DNA of 31,000 nucleotides from Tubiluchus corallicola (Eukaryota; Priapulida; Priapulimorpha; Priapulimorphida; Tubiluchidae): NCBI GenBank assembly GCA_030141605.1, contig JAQGDQ010000253.1, positions 147,411 to 178,410 of the forward strand, read 5' to 3'. Shown piece by piece: positions 25,440 to 31,000 of this stretch (position 1 is its first letter; each line of letters starts with the position of its first letter). The notes under the pieces were generated by a model. It saw only the letters and a program-made list of their open reading frames with translations, ran no database searches and was not told where the DNA came from. The position numbers and the translations under genes were made by a program.

Positions 25440-25600
25440 ATACATAAAGTCAACATTTCGGTCAGGTGACGAACAAGTATTGCATGTAATTCATGTATTG
25501 TATCATAATTTTGTATTAACAAAAACTGATTATCGATGCACATGAAATGTATATGTTTATTGCGAAATAAATCTACTAAATCTAATCTAATCTGTTTCTA
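25440..25600 (+). mobile_element. Probable LINE 3' tail with (AATCT)n end
   Basis: Plus-strand AT-rich sequence ending ATTGCGAAATAAATCTACTA followed by (AATCT)n. The layout matches the other putative LINE tails in this window. No coding part is visible upstream. It lies upstream of the ALP-like gene, in opposite orientation. Confidence 0.4.
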
Positions 25601-26189
25601 TTAAAAGAATGGGCATAAACATAACTTGACCTACTTTTCCTTCTTTATTGGGCGTGGATAAAAACAAGCGAGAGTCAGTTCCACATTGGCGAATTTTCGT
25701 AGATTTTTTGCCTTTTCTCTTCTGTTTTTGCAGTTGAGTATATTCTCGATATTAAATCGATTCAGTAACTTGTTCAAGTTGCTAGCCTAAATCTACTAGA
25801 CTTACATGAAAAAACACCTAAAAACATTCCAGCTTTGCAATAATTGCAGAACGGATGCGAATTCATGTTTAATGTGCAATTATGCGTTTTGAGCAAAGTT
25901 TCTTCCACAGTGAAGCCATGCTGAAATTTTGTTCATACTGTCTATGGATGCCATTAACCTGTCAAAATTTTACCGCTCAAAATAAACAAACGAGTAACAA
26001 AATCAACATTTTGACTAACTGAAAATTGTTCGAATGTCAAAACTGAAACCTCTTTACGATAAATTTTATGTGAATCATCAATAAATTTATGATTGAAAAT
26101 AATTCTCGTGTAATTTGCCTCTATCATTCGCTATATAATTCGCTGCCAGTAGCATAGTCTAATCAACTATTACGAAAATAAGCGCGAGC

Positions 26190-26400
26190 TTTAATGTACA
26201 CTGTTAAATACAAAGGGTTTAAAAAGGGTTTTCCTAGTGCCCCCAATGAAAAACTTAAAGGGTTTATAAGAAAATCACCGTGCTTACAAAACCCTTCTAT
26301 AGGGTTTTCTTTGAGAAGAACCTTTTATAGAAAACCCCACATAAAAGGTTTTTCATTAAAAAACCCCTTCAGAAGGATCTTTTGCAGTAATGGAATAAAA
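26190..26400. mobile_element. Candidate palindromic MITE rich in AAGGGTTTT
   Basis: Starts CACTGTTAAATACAAAGGGT and ends near CTTTTGCAGTAATGG. AAGGGTTT, AAAACCC and AAAAGGTTTTT motifs alternate on both strands and can fold extensively. The inverted ends are imperfect and no clear target duplication is visible. The 80-codon frame across it is repetitive and not a credible protein. Confidence 0.4.
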
Positions 26401-26489
26401 TTGGAATTGTTGAATTTTTCTTTCCGAAAAACATGAAAAGTTGCGGGATGGTTGCAAGTTTTTAAACAATTACGTCATCAGTGGAATTT

Positions 26490-27180
26490 TTAAAGCACGA
26501 GAAACCCCCTCACAAATATAAAGCTTGAAAAATTCGTTTTTAAATTTTATATTACTTACATACCGCCTTTTTGCGTGCAGAACTTCAATCGGCAGTCACG
26601 CTGTATAAAACATGTAAATTTAAACTCCCGCGATGACCGTTAGATGCAGCCATGTTCACGACAGGTCATTTGAAACAAGTTCAGATAACATTTTGTAAAG
26701 TTTGAAAAAATAATCAGAGCATTCGTAGCGCACAAGTCACTAACTAAATAAAATTTAAAATTACTGTATCTTGTCAATAAGATTAAAAATATGTTTTTTG
26801 GTTAGTAAGTGGTGCACCCTGGAGGGTGAGTCAGCGACATTTTACCAATTGGTGAAAACATTTAAATAATTAATAATTTTCTTTTCCAGTTACATAAGTC
26901 TTTCTAGCAGGTAAGCGAAACTCTAAGTAATACAGATTTGCGCGGAAAGTCTTTTGAGATATAATTTAACATTGATTTTTCTTCCCTTCATTTACGTTTG
27001 GTACATGACGTCATGTAATGGCGACATCCGAACAGTATTGCGGGAGATTTAAAATGAGAACAAACTAAAATTCCTTTCAGTGCGAGTAAGATATGTGCAT
27101 AAAATTACTATAAAGTAATGTAATTTTTTAAGGCGATTTTTCTGAAACCTACTTCAGCTACCCCTTTTCTTGTCCTTTAA
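26490..27180 (-). mobile_element. TTAA-flanked nonautonomous element, copy B
   Basis: Reverse-orientation relative of 16851-17542. TTAA stands at 26490-26493 and 27177-27180. The ends are imperfect inverted repeats (AGCACGAGAAACCCC against AGGACAAGAAAAGGGG). Internal landmarks are in the same order as in copy A, with many substitutions and small indels, so the family is old. Confidence 0.75.
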
Positions 27181-27970
27181 GCATCTCAGTGGTCTTACTG
27201 AAACAATCGTAAATGTTTTCACATGTGCAGAACTACTGCACGCTTGCATTCGATGAATCTGTACAAATCTGCGGTTTCGTTCTGCCAGAAAATTGCAAAT
27301 ATCTAGGAGGGTGCGAGTAGCCTGGTCCTATTCGTTGTAGTTTTTGTTTTTTGAAACATGCGTCATAGACATGCTAAGAACTTGTTTTCCCGGTTTTTTT
27401 GTACATAGTTTTGGTTCAGACTATACTAGCAACGTGACGAACCTGTGGAATCGAAATGACGCAGATTACACGGCAGAAAAAGCACAAAAGAAAGGAAACC
27501 GAAAGTACAAAATATCACGAATTCTTTCATTCGAAGTCCAGTAAGACAATCTAATCAACTGCAAACGTCAGCCAATTTCTTAGTCTCTATGATGAATCAT
27601 TTAATTTTAGTTTTTTTTTGAGTTTGCTGTCCACTTTAATATTTTCAACATAAATCTATTACCGTGTACTAAGATAATCAATCAACGGTATTGCTACAGG
27701 TGCAAATTTAATTTAATACAATGATGAACCTTATACGCAAGAGATAGATGAGGTGACTGTTTCATTCATTTTATGATTATGTTTGTGTACATGTTGTTGT
27801 TTCGTCTGATTATGGTAGTGTATATTTCTGAAAATATAATCTTACCCTTTTTCAAAGGTTTAAACATAGTATATGCATTGGAGATGTGTTTGTTTAACAT
27901 TCATTTGTCTAAGATTACTTGATAAGTGTATATTTTTAATGTTGAGCCAAATAAAATGGCGAAGAAAGAC
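27181..27970. other. Intergenic, no recognisable feature
   Basis: No gene, RNA or repeat boundary that I can support. A 66-codon plus-strand frame at 27344 has no motif and no splice signals consistent with an exon. Confidence 0.5.
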
Positions 27971-28425
<455 letters not shown>

Positions 28426-28433
28426 CGAAAGAC

Positions 28434-29080
28434 TACCGCAAGGTAGAACAAATTTTATCTTTTATTTTATTTTATCTAAAAACGCAGTACAACACTAAGC
28501 GACTACCGGGAGAATACTGGCTGCGTACTTGATTAATGATTATATTTAGTGATACTTTATGCTTCTTTGCTTTTCGTGCGTTTCCATTTGCGCCTTCCTG
28601 TGTTTCTGCGCGTCTTTGTTCTCTTCTCCTGCAAAATTGACCACTGTGACGGACTGAAGCTCGCGTCTTTTCGTTTCTTCATTTGTAAGTTTTTTCATCA
28701 ATAGTTACATTTTTTCCTGTTAAGCTTATTTAACTCGTGTTAATTAAGCATTTAATGGTGTAAGATTCGAAGTTTCCGATGCGGCTTAACTACAGTTATA
28801 TGCGCTTCGGGAATCATTTTCTCTATGTGTAGCCACGTTTCACAATAAACTGTCTGGCTTCATTACAGAGTTGTTCTTCATCATCTTTTGTGCACAATAA
28901 GTCGAAATGAACCGACAATAAAACCAAAATGAAAGCGACAATAAAGTTTATCACGCCGTGTAATAAACAGCTGACAGTTTACAGTCTGTAATGTTAACCC
29001 TGTACATTATAATCATCGTAATATCGTCATCCTTATGATATTTCGGTTTAGATTTGTAGCGAAGTCGGGATTTTTACAGT
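28434..29080. other. Intergenic, no recognisable feature
   Basis: Somewhat pyrimidine-rich at about 28560-28700 and otherwise unremarkable. No supported exon or repeat. Confidence 0.5.
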
Positions 29081-29273
29081 TTGATGATGATGATGATGAT
29101 GATGATGGTGATGGTGATGATGGTGATGATGATGGTGATGGTGATGGTGGTGATGGCGATGGCGATGATGACGATGATGATGGTGATGATGGTGATGGTG
29201 ATAGCGATGGCGATGATGACGATGATGATGATGGTGATGATGGTGATGATGATGGTGATGGTGATGATGATGG

Positions 29274-29332
<59 letters not shown>

Positions 29333-29349
29333 TTGATGATGATGATGAT
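29081..29349 (+). repeat. (GAT)n microsatellite with GGT/GGC/GAC variants
   Basis: About 270 bases of GATGAT with interspersed GGT, GGC and GAC triplets, purest at the right end. Six-frame translations give poly-Asp, poly-Met or poly-His and are artefacts. On the minus strand it reads (ATC)n and directly follows the putative LINE tail at 29350. Confidence 0.97.
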
Positions 29350-29699
29350 AAGTTATAAGTTTATTTATTTCCACTCTGCATCTTACAGTTATAATAAAAA
29401 TACAGATAATTTCACTGAAGTAAATATAAATATAAATGCAATATAATCCAGAAATTACAAAATAGATTCTTATGCAGCATATACATGTGCAAATTACATT
29501 ACAGAATAATTTTGATGCATACAGTTTGAGCCTAAAAGCATAGCTTGACAGGGCAAACTGTATGTGGAAATCTTAAAGAAATGATTAATAATTGAAATAA
29601 TGATAATATATACATAAAAGTGGGGGGAATAGTGAATGAAAGATGAAATGGAGCGAGAACTAAGAAAAACTGTGATCATGATTATAAAGTGTTCAGTAA

Positions 29700-29700
<1 letters not shown>
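29350..29700 (-). mobile_element. Probable LINE 3' UTR ending in (ATC)n, copy 1
   Basis: On the minus strand this AT-rich block runs from 29700 and ends GGAAATAAATAAACTTATAA followed by the (ATC)n tract. Such a 3' end, with a polyadenylation-like motif and then a microsatellite, is typical of CR1/L2-like LINEs. No coding part is visible. Confidence 0.5.
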
Positions 29701-29732
<32 letters not shown>

Positions 29733-29750
29733 GACGATGGTGATGATGAT
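29701..29750 (+). repeat. (GAT)n microsatellite
   Basis: ATGATGATG with GGT and GAC interruptions, between two putative LINE tails. Confidence 0.95.
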
Positions 29751-30057
29751 AATGTTAGATCTTTATTATTAAACAAATTATACAAATTATACAATTATAA
29801 TTATAATTGTACAATTAAACAAAAGAGCCTGTATTTGCAGGCAGAAGCGATTTACACTCCACTAAATATAAACTTTATGCAACATATAAGAATGTATGTA
29901 ACTTTATGAATATATACAACGAAATATAGCGCTAACAAAAAGTTAAAAATAGTTCGTCGAGTAAAATTATATCCCATATTAAAATTTTAGTTGTTTTAAC
30001 TTCACGAAAGTTAAGAAAATTAGAAGTTGGTTAATGTTTTCCTGTTATTAATGTTAT
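29751..30057 (-). mobile_element. Probable LINE 3' UTR ending in (ATC)n, copy 2
   Basis: The minus strand ends TTTAATAATAAAGATCTAAC, then ATTATCATCATC. The layout matches the neighbouring block but the sequence differs, so it is a different family or an old copy. The inner part has a short AATTATAATTATAATT palindrome. No coding remnant seen. Confidence 0.45.
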
Positions 30058-30072
30058 ACATTACAGTTATCA

Positions 30073-30600
30073 CCATATCACGTTGAAAACACCGGTTCTC
30101 GTCTGATCACCGAAGTTAAGCAACGTAGAGCCTGGTTAGTACTTGGATGGGTGACCGCCTAGGAATACCAGGTGCTGTAGACTTGAGGGATGCCCACACT
30201 GTATCTCGACACTAGGCGGAGGAGCTGCACAAGCAGCCAACGGCTAGAGGGCGGAGGAAGTAAAGTGACCCAACGGCTATGTGTAGAGGAGTAAACCTTC
30301 CAAATCAGGAGTGGAGCCCCGAAGGCGGGCCAGTGCAGCATGCTCACTGACTCCAGCAGCTTCTGCAGCCAACCTGGTGCCAAACGTATCGCTCGGCTTT
30401 CCTTTGGACTACACCAGGGAGGAAGAGAGGGGGTTCCTGTTGTCAGAGCAACTCAGGAATTCCATACACCTTGCCCATGCGTGGTTCAAGGATCGAATTG
30501 CTCAGCCACAGTCGACGCTGCAGCTCCATCAATGTGATCAATAACTGACTCTCTTGGCGCACACTCCATTGTCTTCCGAGACAGAAGGATGCCAACAACA
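30073..30600 (+). mobile_element. 5S rRNA-derived SINE (SINE3 type), copy 2
   Basis: Same head, body and GGATGCCAACAACAA end as copy 1. The 5S head starts about 8 bases inside the 5S 5' end. An exact 15-bp target duplication, ACATTACAGTTATCA, flanks it (30058-30072 and 30601-30615). Compared with copy 1 it lacks about 14 bases near 30485 and keeps the more standard 5S bases (CAACGT, GTGACCGCC). The duplication proves insertion by retrotransposition. Confidence 0.95.
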
Positions 30601-30615
30601 ACATTACAGTTATCA

Positions 30616-31000
30616 ATGTTAATATTAGTTGCCAAGGCTACAATAAATTCATCATAATAAAATTTAGAAAACCGTTGAGCAACAAATCATTTCTATACAG
30701 ACAAACATCATTTATAGATCCAGTGGGAAACTCATCTAATGGTGCATTGCGTTTATTCTGCATTAATCTAAAATTTGGCAAAGTACAAAATAGTTAGTGC
30801 AAACTAGCAAACTGACTGACTAACTAACTAACTAACTAACTAACTTCATTTAATAACAAAAAAATATAAATCTAATTGTGGGATATTGCGTAACAAAATT
30901 CCATCGGGTTGAAAGGTCAACAAGTCACGGCGGCCTGGTTTCTTCTTTTGCAGTACGAAACATATTTCCATACAGGAAATAACCACTTTCGATAACAAAC
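30616..31000. other. Right edge: AT-rich, with a short (AACT)n tract
   Basis: Contains ACTGACTGACTAACTAACTA and further AACT units at about 30812-30845. No gene is visible up to the window edge. Confidence 0.6.

Noticed and set aside
29035-29446. Poly-Asp, poly-Met and poly-His frames of 107-121 codons
   Set aside because: These are the three readings of one (GAT)n tract with no coding signal outside it.

Overview
The window is animal nuclear DNA. It is AT-rich (by eye about two-thirds A+T), its genes are split by GT-AG introns, and it is crowded with transposon remnants and long microsatellites. The 5S-like sequence, an agatoxin-like peptide gene and the style of the peroxidase make a protostome invertebrate my best guess, but the species cannot be named from this sequence. 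Long uninterrupted reading frames are almost absent. The most important gene here is invisible to a simple ORF scan because it is split into three exons of 130, 67 and 130 bases.

Region 1 (917-14574, minus strand) is one gene for a secreted animal haem peroxidase. I could join 14 exons with consistent splice phases into 762 codons. They cover a signal peptide, an N-terminal region and essentially the whole peroxidase domain, with every catalytic and calcium-site residue I looked for present. The last exon or exons, with the stop codon, were not found and may lie beyond base 1. Introns hold two copies of a ~510-bp repeat, LINE remnants and simple repeats.

Region 2 (14575-21240) is intergenic. 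It holds LINE pieces, a TTAA-flanked element, an AT-rich tandem array and an element with CAGGGATGAGAAT ends.

Region 3 (21241-25357, minus strand) is a three-exon gene for a 108-residue secreted precursor: signal peptide, very acidic propeptide, and an eight-cysteine knot-type peptide ending in Gly (likely amidated). It resembles the agatoxin-like peptides (ALPs) known as arthropod neurohormones and spider-toxin relatives. Intron 1 contains a complete hAT-type element with an exact 8-bp target duplication. Intron 2 contains a LINE relic, a piggyBac-type MITE and a 5S-rRNA-derived SINE.

Region 4 (25358-31000) has no gene I can support. It holds a LINE 3' tail, a candidate MITE, a second TTAA element inverted relative to the first, a second hAT-type element with a (CT)n core, a long (GAT)n tract, two probable LINE 3' UTRs ending in (ATC)n on the minus strand, and a second 5S-derived SINE with an exact 15-bp target duplication.

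The two genes lie in the same orientation about 6.7 kb apart. Both products enter the secretory pathway, but nothing in the sequence links their functions.
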